Counted from the stretch's first letter, positions 47,836 through 58,482 are shown. The stretch: 64,000 nucleotides of DNA from Serratia grimesii NBRC 13537 (GCF_001590905.1 NZ_BCTT01000003.1:1-64000); one strand, 5' to 3'. Notes: generated from the letters alone by a model not told the origin. Translations and numbers: made by a program.

Positions 47836-49524
47836 CTAGGCGGCATTGGCCGCCACAGGTTTTTTCTGCTCATCACGCAGTTCTCGCCGCAAAATTTTAC
47901 CGACGTTAGACTTCGGCAACTCGTCGCGGAACTCAACAATTTTAGGCACTTTATACCCGGTAAGCTGCCGACGGCAATGGGTCAACAGCTCTTCTTTGGT
48001 CAGAGATGCGTCTTTCTTCACCACGCAGATCTTAACCGTTTCACCGGATACGTCATTCGGCACGCCAATCGCCGCGCATTCCAACACTTTTGGATGCTGA
48101 CTGACCACTTCTTCGATCTCGTTCGGGTAAACGTTAAACCCAGACACCAGAATCATGTCTTTCTTACGATCGACGACGCGCACAAAGCCCATGTCATCCA
48201 CTGTAACGATATCACCGGTCGCGAGCCAGCCATCTTTTAATACTTCATCCGTCGCATCCGGCCGTTGCCAGTAGCCTAACATAACTTGCGGCCCTTTGAC
48301 CCACAGTTCACCCGGCTCACCTACCGCAACATCATTGCCATTATCATCCACCAACCGAATATCAGTAGAAGGCACCGGCAAGCCGATGCTGCCGCTATAG
48401 TGTTTTAAGTCATGTGGGTTACAGGTGACCAACGGTGCGCATTCTGTCAGACCATAGCCTTCCAGCAAGTGCTTACCAGTAGTTTCTTCCCATCTGTCCG
48501 CCACGGCTTTTTGCACCGACATGCCTCCGCCTACTGAAAAACGCAGCGTCGAGAAATCCAATTGATGGAAATCGCTATTATTGAGCAGCGCATTGAACAA
48601 GGTATTGACCCCGCTTAGCGCGGTAAACGGATAGCGCCCCAGCTCCTTCACTAACCCTGGAATATCGCGCGGGTTAGTGATCAGAAGATTGCGGCCGCCT
48701 AGCTCGATAAACAGCAGGCAATTCACGGTTAATGCAAAGATGTGGTAAAGCGGTAATGCGGTGACAATCAGCTCCTGACCGTCACGGAACAGTGGCTCGT
48801 AGGCGGCTTTAGCCTGTGCTACGTTCGCCTGCATATTACGGTGTGTCAACATCGCGCCTTTCGCCACGCCGGTCGTACCACCGGTATACTGCAAAAACGC
48901 CAAATCAGAGTTGATGATATCAGGCTTAACATACTGCTGGCGGCGCCCGCGTTGCAGTGCGCTGCGGAAAGAAATCGCAGCAGGCAGATGATATTTGGGG
49001 ACCAGTCGCTTAATGTATTTCACCACGAAGTTAACCAAGGTGCCTTTCGCCGTAGAGAGCTGGTCGCCCATGCGCGTCAGGATCACATGTTTTACTTGGG
49101 TGTTGAACACCACTTTTTCCAGCGTATGAGCAAAGTTGGAAACGATGACGATGGCACTGGCCCCGCTGTCATTCAGCTGGTGCTCCAGCTCGCGCGGCGT
49201 ATACAGCGGGTTAACGTTTACCACCACCATACCGGCACGCAAAATACCAAACAGCGCGATCGGATACTGCAAAAGATTAGGCATCATCAAAGCGACACGA
49301 TCGCCTTTCTGCAGGCCCAGCTCGTTTTGCAAGTACGCTGCGAAGGCTCGACTGCGCTCTTCCAGCTTACGATAGGTCATCACTTCGCCCATGTTGATGA
49401 AAGCCGGTTGATCCGCATAACGCTTAACCGCATTCTCAAACATTTCGACCAAAGATGAATAACGATCGGCATCGATCTCTGCCGGAACATCTGCCGGGTA
49501 ACGTTTTAACCAGACCTTATCCAA
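47836..49524 (-). CDS. fadD: Long-chain acyl-CoA synthetase
   Basis: A 562-residue membrane-associated enzyme activating imported fatty acids to acyl-CoA. ATP/AMP motif [11 protein letters not shown], the FACS motif [13 protein letters not shown] [14 protein letters not shown], and [10 protein letters not shown] are present. The start is TTG at 49524 ([14 protein letters not shown]) with AGGAG 7 bp before it; ATG codons further up give non-homologous residues. E. coli fadD also starts with UUG. A FadR operator overlaps the promoter (49600-49616). Confidence 0.97.
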   Translation of the reverse strand: MDKVWLKRYPADVPAEIDADRYSSLVEMFENAVKRYADQPAFINMGEVMTYRKLEERSRAFAAYLQNELGLQKGDRVALMMPNLLQYPIALFGILRAGMVVVNVNPLYTPRELEHQLNDSGASAIVIVSNFAHTLEKVVFNTQVKHVILTRMGDQLSTAKGTLVNFVVKYIKRLVPKYHLPAAISFRSALQRGRRQQYVKPDIINSDLAFLQYTGGTTGVAKGAMLTHRNMQANVAQAKAAYEPLFRDGQELIVTALPLYHIFALTVNCLLFIELGGRNLLITNPRDIPGLVKELGRYPFTALSGVNTLFNALLNNSDFHQLDFSTLRFSVGGGMSVQKAVADRWEETTGKHLLEGYGLTECAPLVTCNPHDLKHYSGSIGLPVPSTDIRLVDDNGNDVAVGEPGELWVKGPQVMLGYWQRPDATDEVLKDGWLATGDIVTVDDMGFVRVVDRKKDMILVSGFNVYPNEIEEVVSQHPKVLECAAIGVPNDVSGETVKICVVKKDASLTKEELLTHCRRQLTGYKVPKIVEFRDELPKSNVGKILRRELRDEQKKPVAANAA

Positions 49525-49599
49525 GGTATTACTCCTGAAATCATTACTCATTATCATCATCGCAGCCCCTAACTCGCAGCTAAACCATAACAATATTTT

Positions 49600-49616
49600 A
49601 ACTCAGCAGACCAGTT
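49600..49616 (-). promoter_or_regulatory. FadR operator of fadD
   Basis: AACTGGTCTGCTGAGTT resembles the FadR consensus and the E. coli fadD operator (AGCTGGTATGATGAGTT as recalled), 76 bp before the start codon. Confidence 0.7.
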
Positions 49617-49688
49617 TGAGTTTTAAACATTATTCAGGTTGCGATGTACGTCACTAATTGGCGGTAATTCCCTGCGCCAAAAGAAAAA

Positions 49689-49704
49689 GGCGGCCGGAGC
49701 CGCC
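49689..49704 (-). terminator. Terminator of yeaY
   Basis: GGCGGC/GCCGCC with a 4-base loop; the minus strand continues CTTTTTCTTTT. Confidence 0.75.
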
Positions 49705-49733
49705 CTCTAAAAACTGTTAACATCAAGCGAACA

Positions 49734-50324
49734 CTATTCGGTAACGATAGTTTGTACCTGCGCCGGGCCAGGATTATACCAGCCGTAACCCACGCCCCAA
49801 CCGGGGCCCCAGGTTCCGCTACGCCAACCCCACGGCCCCATCGGCGCCGGTGGCATCATGACCTGTTGGGTGAGATGCCAACGTTTGTAACCGGTGGCAT
49901 TCATGGTGACAAATTTGTACGGCGTCATACCAATCTTACCGTCTCTTACACCCGTGATCGGGCCGACAACGGTAACCAACTGGCCTCTGAAGTCAACCGG
50001 CTCCAGGAAACCGTTAACCGATGCCAGCAGCCGCCCCTGCGACGGTTCGCCCAAAATCGGTCGTGCGCCTGAATCTAGCGGCACCGTAGCGATTTCTAAT
50101 ACGGTCCGTCCCTGTTCGTTCGCAACATTCACCACGGTACCGCCAAAACGAGCTTCAGCACCCACAAACAGATTCGGCGCATTCTGTACCGAAGATAACT
50201 GCTGCACCGGCGTTTCCGTGCTGCCTTTGATCGCATCAGGCACAGTGACACAACCCGACAAAGCGAGCGCACCGCAGGCAATGGCCAGCAGCGACATTTT
50301 TTTACTTACAGTGTGAGTTAACAT
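49734..50324 (-). CDS. yeaY: Slp-family outer-membrane lipoprotein YeaY
   Basis: A 196-residue lipoprotein with lipobox LSGC (C25) and a Slp domain: [34 protein letters not shown] and [11 protein letters not shown] are shared with E. coli YeaY. In E. coli Slp is induced by carbon starvation and YeaY is under sigma E control. A Gly/Trp/Pro-rich tail ([20 protein letters not shown]) precedes the conserved end. Lies between tsaB and fadD as in E. coli. Confidence 0.92.
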   Translation of the reverse strand: MLTHTVSKKMSLLAIACGALALSGCVTVPDAIKGSTETPVQQLSSVQNAPNLFVGAEARFGGTVVNVANEQGRTVLEIATVPLDSGARPILGEPSQGRLLASVNGFLEPVDFRGQLVTVVGPITGVRDGKIGMTPYKFVTMNATGYKRWHLTQQVMMPPAPMGPWGWRSGTWGPGWGVGYGWYNPGPAQVQTIVTE

Positions 50325-50425
50325 CGTCGCAATCTCCTGAAATAGCTATAACTTTGACATCAATACACAAAGCAAGTTGCAGGACATTCATTTCCTGGCA
50401 TCAACCAATGCACAATAGGCTTCGG

Positions 50426-51127
50426 TTATTCGCGACCAGGCAGTTTTTTCCAGGTGACTTCATTGCGCAGGTAAGTCGGCTCGGCATTTTCTACCTGTAC
50501 TGCCAGCCCTTTTTGCCAAGCTTGCAGTGCTAACGGCAGCATATCTTCCGCCTGCGGTAGCAGTATTTGCCCATCCCGCAGGGTTAAGGAAGAACCCGTA
50601 ACCAGGTCAGGATAGGTTTGCCAGCCAGTGCCAACATGTGCCCATTCACCTTGCAGACCTTGCGCTCGTTCCAGCGCCTGCGGTGGAGAAAGCACAGCTT
50701 CACCTTCGCTTTCCAGCCAGCTACCGTCTTGTTGACGTTCAAACTGCCCCCAATAAACCTCACCCATGCGTGCATCTATTGCTGCCAGAACGCGGTTTGC
50801 GCCAGTGACGCGCCAAGCCCCTTCTGCCATAGTTTGCAAAGTAGAAATACCCAGCAATGGCAACCCAGCCCCTAATGCCAGTCCCTGCGCAATACCAATG
50901 CCAATACGCACGCCGGTAAAGCTGCCAGGCCCACGGCCAAAGGCCAAAGCATCAAGCTGATTAAGGGTTACACCGGATTCCGCCAGCACTTGCTGCACCA
51001 TCGGTAAAATGCGTTGCGTATGCTCACGTGGGCACAGCTCAAACAGGGCGTGGATTTCGCCTTGATTCCAGAGCGCAACGGAACAGGCTTCCGTCGCTGT
51101 ATCGATCGCTAAAATTCGCGTGGACAT
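50426..51127 (-). CDS. tsaB: tRNA threonylcarbamoyladenosine subunit TsaB
   Basis: A 233-residue ASKHA-fold protein, essential in E. coli, that with TsaD and TsaE transfers threonylcarbamoyl to A37 of tRNAs reading ANN codons. [23 protein letters not shown] and [16 protein letters not shown] are family blocks. Start at 51127 (MSTRILAI) with GAGG upstream; the open frame extends to 51184 without homology. Follows yoaA by 80 bp on the same strand. Confidence 0.95.
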   Translation of the reverse strand: MSTRILAIDTATEACSVALWNQGEIHALFELCPREHTQRILPMVQQVLAESGVTLNQLDALAFGRGPGSFTGVRIGIGIAQGLALGAGLPLLGISTLQTMAEGAWRVTGANRVLAAIDARMGEVYWGQFERQQDGSWLESEGEAVLSPPQALERAQGLQGEWAHVGTGWQTYPDLVTGSSLTLRDGQILLPQAEDMLPLALQAWQKGLAVQVENAEPTYLRNEVTWKKLPGRE

Positions 51128-51207
51128 GCCAACCTCAGGCGGGAAAAAAACAGGGTTTTTCATACAGGGCGCGCATTGTAGCACAGCCCTGTGGTCACGC
51201 CTATCCG

Positions 51208-53112
51208 CTAGCGCTCGGCCTGCAGGAAGGCAATCGCCTGGGCAATATCACGGGTACGTGGCGTCGGCGGTAAACTGTTGAGGAATACTTCGCCATACGG
51301 TCGCATCACCAAGCGGTTATCACAGATCACCAATACGCCGCGATCGTCGGTATCGCGGATCAAGCGGCCAACGCCCTGTTTGAGGGTGATAACCGCATCC
51401 GGCAGTTGCACGTCGTTAAACGGATCGCCACCACGTAACCGACAGTCTTCAATCCGAGCTTTCAACAAGGGATCGTCAGGCGAGGTAAACGGCAATTTGT
51501 CGATGATCACACACGACAATGCGTCGCCACGCACGTCCACCCCTTCCCAGAAGCTACTGGTCGCCACCAGCAGCGCATTACCAGCCTCCACAAACTGCGC
51601 CAGCAGTTGTCCTTTACTGGTCTCCCCCTGCAGCAGAACCGGCAACGTCATGGTCGCGCGGAACTCTTCCGCCAGTTCACGCATCATCTGGTGCGAGGTA
51701 CAAAGGAAGAAACAGCGGCCGTTATTGGCCTCAATCAACGGACGCAGCATGCGTGCCAGTTGCCTTGCGCCTCCAGGCTGATTCGGGGATGGCAGGAAGC
51801 GCGGTACACACAATAAGGCTTGTTTTGCATAGTCGAACGGACTGGCCAGCAACAACGTTTTGGCTTTGTTCAGACCCAAACGATCGGTGAAATGCCCCAT
51901 TTGTTCATTCACCGACAACGTTGCCGAGGTAAAAATCCAACTGCCTGGTTTTTCATCCAACAGCTCACGGAAGCGATCAGCCACCGTCAGCGGCGTTAAC
52001 GCCAGCACGAAATGGCGTGAATTGCACTCATACCAGTAGCTGAAACCCGGCTCATTGACCTCTTTCAAGCGTTTGAGGCGTGCACGGTACAGCGTGGCAC
52101 GCTCGAAGGCAGCGTCCAGCAGAGCCGAACGACCAAGAGACAGTTTGACCACGTCGTAGCACAGCTCCAACGCGTCATCGAGCAACAGTAAGGCACGTTG
52201 CACGTTTGGCTGGCTCAATACCTCACGCAGGTTGCCGCGAAAGCCTGGTTCACCCAGCATCAAACGGAAGTCCTGCGTACTTTGGCTGAGCCGGTCGGCA
52301 CTTTTTTGTAGCTGTGCGGCATCGCGAACTTCGGTACGGTAAGCAATGGAAATGTCTTTGGCCAGATCCAGCAGTTGGCGGCTAGTGAGCTGTTTGCCGA
52401 AGTACTGACTGGCGATATCCGGGATCTGATGCGCTTCATCGAAGATCATCACGTCAGCTTCTGGGATCAACTCAGCAAAGCCTCCCTCTTTCACCACCAT
52501 ATCCGCCAGGAACAGATGGTGGTTCACAACCACCACATCAGCATCCATCGCACGGCGACGCGCCTTAACCACGAAGCAATCTTTATACAGTGGACAGTCA
52601 CTGCCCAGGCAGTTATCGTTGGTGCTGGTCACCAAAGGCCAGACGAAGCTGTCTTCAGCGACGTCACTACAACTACTGATATCGCCCTCTTTGGTCATTG
52701 ACGACCATTTACGCAGATGGACCAAATCGATCAGCGCCTGTCCAGCCAGCTCTCCGCCCGCCATCGACTGTTGCTCGAGACGTTCCAGACACAGATAGTT
52801 TGACCGCCCCTTCAGCAACGCCATCTTGCCTTTGTACTTCAGCGCTTTAGCGACAGTAGGCAAATCGCGTGCATAAAGCTGATCCTGCAGCGCTTTTGAA
52901 CCGGTGGAGATAATCACTTTACGATCGGCCCGCAGTGCCGGTACCAGGTAGGCATAGGTTTTACCGGTGCCGGTGCCAGCTTCGACCACCAGCTCCTGCT
53001 TGAAGTTAATGGCTTCGGTGACCGCTTCCGCCATCTGCCGCTGTGCTTCACGCGGTTTGAAACCTTTGATTGCCTGCGCCAGGGCGCCGTCTGTTGCGAA
53101 ATCGTCTGTCAC
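51208..53112 (-). CDS. yoaA: ATP-dependent DNA helicase YoaA (DinG/XPD family)
   Basis: A 634-residue superfamily 2 iron-sulphur helicase. Walker [10 protein letters not shown] (45-52), four FeS cysteines C108, C168, C173 and C179, DEAH at 225-228, and the late GVGRLIRD motif VI are all present. In E. coli it acts with the clamp-loader subunit HolC to resolve blocked replication forks. Divergent from yoaB by 227 bp. Confidence 0.96.
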   Translation of the reverse strand: MTDDFATDGALAQAIKGFKPREAQRQMAEAVTEAINFKQELVVEAGTGTGKTYAYLVPALRADRKVIISTGSKALQDQLYARDLPTVAKALKYKGKMALLKGRSNYLCLERLEQQSMAGGELAGQALIDLVHLRKWSSMTKEGDISSCSDVAEDSFVWPLVTSTNDNCLGSDCPLYKDCFVVKARRRAMDADVVVVNHHLFLADMVVKEGGFAELIPEADVMIFDEAHQIPDIASQYFGKQLTSRQLLDLAKDISIAYRTEVRDAAQLQKSADRLSQSTQDFRLMLGEPGFRGNLREVLSQPNVQRALLLLDDALELCYDVVKLSLGRSALLDAAFERATLYRARLKRLKEVNEPGFSYWYECNSRHFVLALTPLTVADRFRELLDEKPGSWIFTSATLSVNEQMGHFTDRLGLNKAKTLLLASPFDYAKQALLCVPRFLPSPNQPGGARQLARMLRPLIEANNGRCFFLCTSHQMMRELAEEFRATMTLPVLLQGETSKGQLLAQFVEAGNALLVATSSFWEGVDVRGDALSCVIIDKLPFTSPDDPLLKARIEDCRLRGGDPFNDVQLPDAVITLKQGVGRLIRDTDDRGVLVICDNRLVMRPYGEVFLNSLPPTPRTRDIAQAIAFLQAER

Positions 53113-53339
53113 GCTATCTCTCTGCCGATGTAATTCAGCATTGATTATGCCAATCCTGCTGCACGGCTACCACCGACTTTTACCCGATGGCTTTCACGTC
53201 TTCGTTAGCAGCAGGCTCGCTTGTCCCCAAGCGTTGACTTAAGTCACTCACTGGGAAGACAACAACGCGGGTTTAACGTCGCGCATTTCTGTCGATGGCT
53301 GTGATACCCTTAAGGTGATGATGATATGGAGATAACTGA

Positions 53340-53684
53340 ATGAATATCGAACGAATTGATCCTGCCGATCGCTGGTCTGAAGCCGTAGTTCATAACGACA
53401 CCGTCTATTACACCAGCGTGCCCGAAAATCTGGATGCTGACGCTACAGCACAAACCGCCAACGCCCTGGCAGCGATCGACGTGATCCTGGCCCGTGTGGG
53501 TTCCGATAAAAGCCGAGTGCTGGATGCCACCATTTTTCTGGCGGACGGTGCCGACTTTGCTGCGATGAATGCCGCCTGGGATGCCTGGGTAGTGGCAGGC
53601 AGTGCCCCCGTGCGCTGTACTGTGCAAGCCAAGCTGATGAACCCGAAGTACAAGGTTGAAATCAAAATCATTGCCGCACTGTAA
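53340..53684 (+). CDS. yoaB: RidA-family protein YoaB
   Basis: A 114-residue YjgF/YER057c/UK114 protein close to E. coli YoaB. RidA members hydrolyse reactive enamine/imine intermediates; the arginine in APVRCTVQAKL is the conserved active-site residue. The true substrate is unknown. AGATAACTGA precedes the ATG. Confidence 0.92.
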   Translation: MNIERIDPADRWSEAVVHNDTVYYTSVPENLDADATAQTANALAAIDVILARVGSDKSRVLDATIFLADGADFAAMNAAWDAWVVAGSAPVRCTVQAKLMNPKYKVEIKIIAAL

Positions 53685-53688
53685 AAAC

Positions 53689-53722
53689 AAAAAACCGCAG
53701 ACGATAGCGCCTGCGGTTTTTT
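53689..53722. terminator. Bidirectional terminator yoaB / mdtI
   Basis: AAAAAACCGCAG/CTGCGGTTTTTT, 12-bp stem with a 10-base loop. Confidence 0.85.
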
Positions 53723-53738
53723 ACTTGTTGTCAGTTGA

Positions 53739-54068
53739 TTAAGCCAGCTTGATGATTACCATCCCCGCCAACAGTAACACCAGACCGATCCAACCTTTGG
53801 CATTCAGTCGTTGACCGAACAAGATCCAACCGGCAGCAATAGTCGCGGCAATACCAAAACCGCCCCACAGGGCGTAGGCAACCGACAGGTCAATTCCCTT
53901 TACCGCCTGTGCTAACGCACTGAATGCCCCCAGTACTGACAGCAAAGACAGGAGACCCATCCAGACTTTACGGAAGCCGTCAGACATCTTCAGGAAGATG
54001 TTAGCGACAATTTCCAACACGATCGCCAAGCCTAAAAAACCGATGTGGTACAACTCAAGCTGTTGCAT
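53739..54068 (-). CDS. mdtI: Spermidine exporter subunit MdtI
   Basis: A 109-residue SMR-family protein with four membrane helices, the partner of MdtJ in spermidine efflux. [19 protein letters not shown] and [20 protein letters not shown] match E. coli MdtI at equal length. Start at 54068 after GAGGTGA; it overlaps mdtJ by 14 bp. Confidence 0.95.
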   Translation of the reverse strand: MQQLELYHIGFLGLAIVLEIVANIFLKMSDGFRKVWMGLLSLLSVLGAFSALAQAVKGIDLSVAYALWGGFGIAATIAAGWILFGQRLNAKGWIGLVLLLAGMVIIKLA

Positions 54069-54423
54069 GGTTGTCACCTCGCGGACTGACCTGTTTTCGT
54101 GGTTTGCGAGTACCAGACTTCACCAAAAGGATACCGGCAATTAACGTCACCAAACCCAACACTTTCAGTGCCGAGATAGGTTCATCAAACCACAACACGC
54201 TAAACAGCGTAATGAACAGGATACCGATACCTTCCCACAATGCATAAGCGACACCCAAGGCAACACGCTTTATCGCTAATGACAGCATCACATACGATGC
54301 GGTGATCATGACATACATCACTATATGACCGGTCATGCCGCCGCTGATGCTGGCGTATTTCATTGACAAGGTACCGATAATTTCGGCCACGATGGCCAAA
54401 CCTAAAAAGATCCAATAAATCAT
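54055..54423 (-). CDS. mdtJ: Spermidine exporter subunit MdtJ
   Basis: A 122-residue SMR-family protein (E. coli 121) with four helices, [16 protein letters not shown] and YALWEGIGI motifs with the membrane Glu, and a basic tail. MdtJ and MdtI are both needed for spermidine export. Start at 54423 after GGGAGAAATT. Preceded by a leader ORF (54624-54722). Confidence 0.95.
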   Translation of the reverse strand: MIYWIFLGLAIVAEIIGTLSMKYASISGGMTGHIVMYVMITASYVMLSLAIKRVALGVAYALWEGIGILFITLFSVLWFDEPISALKVLGLVTLIAGILLVKSGTRKPRKQVSPRGDNHATA

Positions 54424-54623
54424 AATTTCTCTCCCAAACGGCGAATAACGCACGCTAAGGCGTATTTATCCCGATTTATCTCGTCTGACAGGCGCAACAA
54501 GGCGCTGACGACGCAGAGATCCCTGGGGATAAACTGACCCAAACGTATTAAGAAGGTTTGCCCGGTTAAGCGGAATGACGAAGGACTGAGCCTGTCACCA
54601 GCACCGGTTAAGGGAGAAAGACG

Positions 54624-54722
54624 CTATAACTCGCTGCACCAGTGATGCTCACTGGCAAGGATGGCAGATAGGAAAAGCTGGCAAGTAGAGGTTCTGAGGG
54701 TAATTCCATTAGTTGTCATCAT
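54624..54722 (-). CDS. Leader peptide upstream of mdtJI (MdtU position)
   Basis: A 32-codon ORF, MMTTNGITLRTSTCQLFLSA followed by ILASEHHWCSEL, ending 200 bp before mdtJ. E. coli has a short upstream ORF, mdtU, whose translation governs mdtJI expression in response to spermidine. The hydrophobic middle and the SEHHWCSEL end, which looks too specific for random sequence, fit a nascent-chain sensor. The ribosome site is weak (GAGAATA). The 200-bp space up to mdtJ contains several possible stems. Confidence 0.6.
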   Translation of the reverse strand: MMTTNGITLRTSTCQLFLSAILASEHHWCSEL

Positions 54723-54912
54723 AAGTATTCTCTATTCTCAGCCGCACATTATCTTGTTACACGGAGTGCGATTTGCCCAATATCCTCATCAAGTAAAATT
54801 TTCAACTGTGATAGTTGTACCACAGCAAAAATTATAAAGCAAACCCCTGTTTTTGCAAAAACCATATAAAAAAAGTTTAAAAATAATAAAGTTAAGTAAT
54901 TTAAAAATAAAA
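54723..54912. other. Intergenic region between mdtJI leader and eda
   Basis: About 190 bp, very A/T-rich in its second half (54830-54915). Holds the promoter of mdtJI and the end of eda. No further gene is supported; a 73-codon minus-strand frame here is low-complexity and rejected. Confidence 0.3.
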
Positions 54913-54939
54913 AAAGGTTCAACATCATGTTGAACCTTC
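54913..54939. terminator. Terminator of eda
   Basis: AAAGGTTCAACAT/ATGTTGAACCTT, a stem of about 12 bp with A-run to its left, so minus-strand transcripts from eda meet the hairpin then a T-run. Confidence 0.8.
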
Positions 54940-54988
54940 GATTGGAACGAGTCGGCCAAATAATCGTCAAACCCAGGCTCGGCGCGGG

Positions 54989-55630
54989 TTACGCTGTAGC
55001 ACCACTGACAGCGGTACGCGCCAGTTCGGTGATGCGTGCGTAGTCACCATTTTCTAACGCATCGGCTGGTACTAACCAAGAGCCGCCGATACAAAGTACA
55101 CTTTTCAGCGCCAGATAATCACGGTAGTTATTCGGGGTTATACCGCCAGTCGGGCAGAAACGCACCTGTGGGAATGGTCCGCCGATCGCCTGTAACGCCT
55201 TCACGCCACCATTAGCTTCCGCCGGGAAGAACTTGAACTCGCGCAAGCCATGATCCATACCCAGCATCAGCTCTGAAACGGTGCTAATGCCTGGAATTAA
55301 CGGAATGGAACCTGCGGTTGCTGCCTTCAGCAGTGCCTCTGTCAAGCCTGGGCTGATGGCGAATTGCGCCCCCGCTTCGGTCACTGCCTGTAATTGCTGT
55401 GGGTTAATCACCGTACCGGCTCCAATAATCGCTTCCGGCACCTCCGACGCGATAGCACGAATCGCGTCCATGGCGCAGGCAGTCCTTAATGTGACCTCCA
55501 GTACGCGCACGCCACCAGCTACCAACGCCTTGGCCAAAGGCACTGCATGTTCCAGTTTATTGATCACAATCACCGGAACTACCGGGCCTGCGGTCAGGAT
55601 CTGTTCTGCGCTGGTTTTCCAGTTTTTCAT
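54989..55630 (-). CDS. eda: KHG/KDPG aldolase
   Basis: A 213-residue trimeric class I aldolase cleaving KDPG to pyruvate and glyceraldehyde 3-phosphate (and KHG, and decarboxylating oxaloacetate). E45 (VLEVTLRT) and the Schiff-base K133 ([10 protein letters not shown]) are at E. coli positions. In E. coli it follows edd; here edd is missing and zwf is 151 bp upstream on the same strand, separated by a terminator, so eda has its own promoter and serves uronate or gluconate routes fed elsewhere. Confidence 0.96.
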   Translation of the reverse strand: MKNWKTSAEQILTAGPVVPVIVINKLEHAVPLAKALVAGGVRVLEVTLRTACAMDAIRAIASEVPEAIIGAGTVINPQQLQAVTEAGAQFAISPGLTEALLKAATAGSIPLIPGISTVSELMLGMDHGLREFKFFPAEANGGVKALQAIGGPFPQVRFCPTGGITPNNYRDYLALKSVLCIGGSWLVPADALENGDYARITELARTAVSGATA

Positions 55631-55745
55631 TGTTACTTCTCCATTACTTACGGGTTATCAATGGCACGCCCCTGCCACAGGGCCCCGCGAATCAACGCAG
55701 GCGTCCGGCCGTACCCCAAGTGATGTTGCGCCCGGTATTGCGGGC

Positions 55746-55775
55746 AAAAAAATGCCGGCAGATAAACTGCCGGCA
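55746..55775 (-). terminator. Terminator of zwf
   Basis: TGCCGGCA twice, 7 bp apart, pairs as a stem on the minus strand and is followed by seven T. Confidence 0.85.
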
Positions 55776-55781
55776 GAGTTA

Positions 55782-57257
55782 TTACTCGAACTCGTTCCAG
55801 GAACGGCCGTCGCGAGTGATCATCGCGACTGACGCTACCGGCCCCCAGGTACCGGATTGATACGGTTTCGGCGCTTCGTTATCGGCTTTCCACGCGTCCA
55901 TGATGGAGTCGACCCACTTCCATGCCTCTTCCACTTCGTCGCGACGCACAAAGAGCGCTTGAATACCGCGCATAGTTTCCAGCAGCAGGCGCTCGTAAGC
56001 ATCCGCAACGTGCTCCTGGTTGAAGGTTTCGGAGAAGCTCAGATCCAGCTTGGTGGTTTGAAGACGGTGCTTGTGATCCAGACCAGGCACCTTGTTCAAT
56101 ACCTGAATCTCGATACCTTCATCCGGCTGTAAACGAATGGTCAGTTTGTTCTGCGGCAACTGCTGGTAAGAATCGCTGAACAGATTCAATGGCGGGTTCT
56201 TGAAGTAGACAACCACTTCGGAACATTTGGTCGGCAGACGTTTACCTGTACGCAGGTAGAACGGCACACCCGCCCATTGCCAGTTATCAATATCCACACG
56301 AATGGAGACGAACGTTTCCGTATTACTGCTTTTGTTCGCCCCTTCCTCTTCCAGATAGCCCGGCACTTTTTTACCCTGTACGAAACCGGCTGTGTACTGA
56401 CCACGCACGGTGGTTTCACGGACATTGGTCTGATCAATACGACGCAGTGAACGCAGCACTTTCACCTTCTCGTCACGAATACGGTCGGTGGTCAGATCCG
56501 CAGGGGGTGACATCGCGATCATGGTCAGAATTTGCAGCAGGTGGTTCTGGATCATGTCACGCATTTGGCCGGCTTGGTCAAAGTAACCCCAACGCCCTTC
56601 AATGCCCACTTCTTCCGCCACGGTGATCTGCACGGAGTCGATAGTACGGTTGTCCCAGTTGGACGCGAACAGTGAGTTTGCAAAACGCAATGCCAACAGG
56701 TTCAGCACGGTCTCTTTACCGAGGTAGTGGTCAATTCGGTAAACCTGAGACTCATTGAAATATTCCGCGACCTGATCGTTGATCACGCGTGAAGACGCGA
56801 GATCGGTACCAAGTGGCTTTTCCATGACGACACGTGCTGGCTCGTGGTTCAGCTTGGCTTCGCCCAAGCCTTTGCAGATCGCGCCGAAAGTGCTTGGCGG
56901 CATCGCAAAGTAGTTAATGGTGGTGCGATGCTTCTGGTCCAGCATTTTGCCCAGTTTGGCAAAGTTCTTGCTGTCGTTCACATCCAGGTTGCAGAAATCC
57001 AGACGCGCGCTCAGCGTGGCCCAGAGTTCGTCATCCAATTTTTCTTTCATAAAGGTGCCAAGCGCTTCCTTGACCACTTTGATATAGGCTTCTTTATCCC
57101 ACTCGGCACGGCCGACGCCGATAATACGGGTATCCGGGTGGATATGACCGGCTTTCTCTAACTGGTACAGGGAAGGCAACAGCTTACGACGCGCCAAATC
57201 GCCTTTCGCGCCGAAAATAACCAGGTCACACGCCTGGGCTGTAGAGGTTACCGCCAT
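55782..57257 (-). CDS. zwf: Glucose-6-phosphate 1-dehydrogenase
   Basis: A 491-residue enzyme, same length as E. coli Zwf, first step of the oxidative pentose phosphate pathway, making NADPH. The coenzyme motif FGAKGDLARRKL and substrate motif RIDHYLGKE are intact. ATG at 57257 with GAGGAG 6 bp upstream; an ATG two codons earlier is too close to it. HexR box at 57283 lies in its promoter. Confidence 0.97.
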   Translation of the reverse strand: MAVTSTAQACDLVIFGAKGDLARRKLLPSLYQLEKAGHIHPDTRIIGVGRAEWDKEAYIKVVKEALGTFMKEKLDDELWATLSARLDFCNLDVNDSKNFAKLGKMLDQKHRTTINYFAMPPSTFGAICKGLGEAKLNHEPARVVMEKPLGTDLASSRVINDQVAEYFNESQVYRIDHYLGKETVLNLLALRFANSLFASNWDNRTIDSVQITVAEEVGIEGRWGYFDQAGQMRDMIQNHLLQILTMIAMSPPADLTTDRIRDEKVKVLRSLRRIDQTNVRETTVRGQYTAGFVQGKKVPGYLEEEGANKSSNTETFVSIRVDIDNWQWAGVPFYLRTGKRLPTKCSEVVVYFKNPPLNLFSDSYQQLPQNKLTIRLQPDEGIEIQVLNKVPGLDHKHRLQTTKLDLSFSETFNQEHVADAYERLLLETMRGIQALFVRRDEVEEAWKWVDSIMDAWKADNEAPKPYQSGTWGPVASVAMITRDGRSWNEFE

Positions 57258-57282
57258 GTTCATCTCCTCGTTGCAGGATATT

Positions 57283-57297
57283 TGTAATTTTCTTACA
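57283..57297. promoter_or_regulatory. HexR box of zwf
   Basis: TGTAATTTTCTTACA fits the HexR consensus (TGTAAT-N3-ATTACA-like), 26 bp upstream of the zwf start. A partial second copy, TGTAATTTTCTGTC, is near 57418. Confidence 0.6.
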
Positions 57298-57609
57298 TTA
57301 CTAATGTACTCTCTTTAACTACGGCCAGTAAACCCGGATCAAAAGTAGAAAAAAAGCCCTGGAAATTGCAGTGTTAAGCGTTATCTGGCGTAAATGCCGC
57401 TGACCGAACGAAAAACTGTAATTTTCTGTCTTTTTTGACACTCTTTTACCATTATGAAAGTTAGACACAGGTCATGTTCTGATGAAAAAAGACTGCATAC
57501 CCTCTGTCTACACTGCCAACGGTCTCCAGCACGTAGTATATTTTCACTAAACCGGCATTGATTTCTCCTTTGATTGAAATCGACATACCCTATGAGTGAC
57601 TCTCGTTAT
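57298..57609. other. Divergent intergenic region zwf / hexR
   Basis: About 312 bp between divergent zwf and hexR; contains the partial HexR-like copy near 57418 and A/T-rich promoter DNA. No additional gene seen. Confidence 0.35.
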
Positions 57610-58482
57610 ATGAATACGCTGGAAAAAATCCAGAGCCATCTGGAGCTACTGAGCAAATCTGAACGGAAAGTTGCAGAGGTGATCCTGGCCTCTCCGCAGA
57701 CCGCCATTCACTCCAGCATCGCGACGCTGGCCAGGATGGCGGACGTCAGCGAGCCTACCGTCAACCGTTTTTGCCGCCGTCTTGATACCAAGGGCTTCCC
57801 TGATTTTAAGCTGCATTTGGCACAAAGTCTGGCCAATGGCACACCTTACGTAAACCGTAACGTGGAGGAAGATGACAGCGTCGCTTCCTATACCGGTAAA
57901 ATTTTCGAATCCGTCATGGCGAGTCTGGATACAGTAAAGGCAAATTTAGATATTGCAGCAATCAATCGTGCTGTTGATCTGCTTACCCAGGCAAAAAAGA
58001 TCTCTTTCTTCGGTTTAGGTGCCTCGGCAGCCGTCGCCCATGACGCCATGAATAAGTTTTTCCGCTTCAATATCCCGGTAGTCTACTTCGATGATATCGT
58101 CATGCAACGTATGGGGTGCATGAACTCCAGCGAAGGTGATGTGGTGGTATTAATCTCCCACACCGGCCGCACCAAAAATCTGGTGGAAATGGCGCAGCTT
58201 GCGCGAGAAAACGACGCTACGGTGATCGCCATTACCTCACGCGACACCCCTTTGGCACACGAAGCAACGTTGGCGTTATTGCTCGATGTCCCCGAAGACA
58301 CTGACGTTTATATGCCCATGGTGTCTCGAATTGCGCAATTAACGCTCATCGACGTTCTCGCTACCGGATTTACCTTGCGTAGAGGGGCCAAATTCAGAGA
58401 TAACTTGAAGCGGGTCAAGGAAGCGTTGAAAGAATCGCGCTTTGATAAGGGTGTAGTTATTCCCAATAATTTCGACTCGTAA
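57610..58482 (+). CDS. hexR: HexR transcription regulator (RpiR family)
   Basis: A 290-residue RpiR-family regulator: N-terminal HTH (SSIATLARMADVSEPTVNRFCRRL) and C-terminal SIS sugar-phosphate domain (FFGLGASAAVAHDAMNKFFR, ISHTGRTKNLVEMA). It binds KDPG and controls central carbon genes; boxes are visible at zwf and pykA. ATG at 57610 (MNTLEKIQ) aligns with the E. coli start; in-frame ATG codons at 57574 and 57592 have no ribosome site. Confidence 0.95.
   Translation: MNTLEKIQSHLELLSKSERKVAEVILASPQTAIHSSIATLARMADVSEPTVNRFCRRLDTKGFPDFKLHLAQSLANGTPYVNRNVEEDDSVASYTGKIFESVMASLDTVKANLDIAAINRAVDLLTQAKKISFFGLGASAAVAHDAMNKFFRFNIPVVYFDDIVMQRMGCMNSSEGDVVVLISHTGRTKNLVEMAQLARENDATVIAITSRDTPLAHEATLALLLDVPEDTDVYMPMVSRIAQLTLIDVLATGFTLRRGAKFRDNLKRVKEALKESRFDKGVVIPNNFDS

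Noticed and set aside
54749-54970. 73-codon minus-strand frame (MTIIWPTRSN...)
   Set aside because: Arises from A/T-rich DNA and runs through the eda terminator.
55640-55745. Search for an edd remnant between zwf and eda
   Set aside because: Translation in all frames gave nothing resembling Edd.
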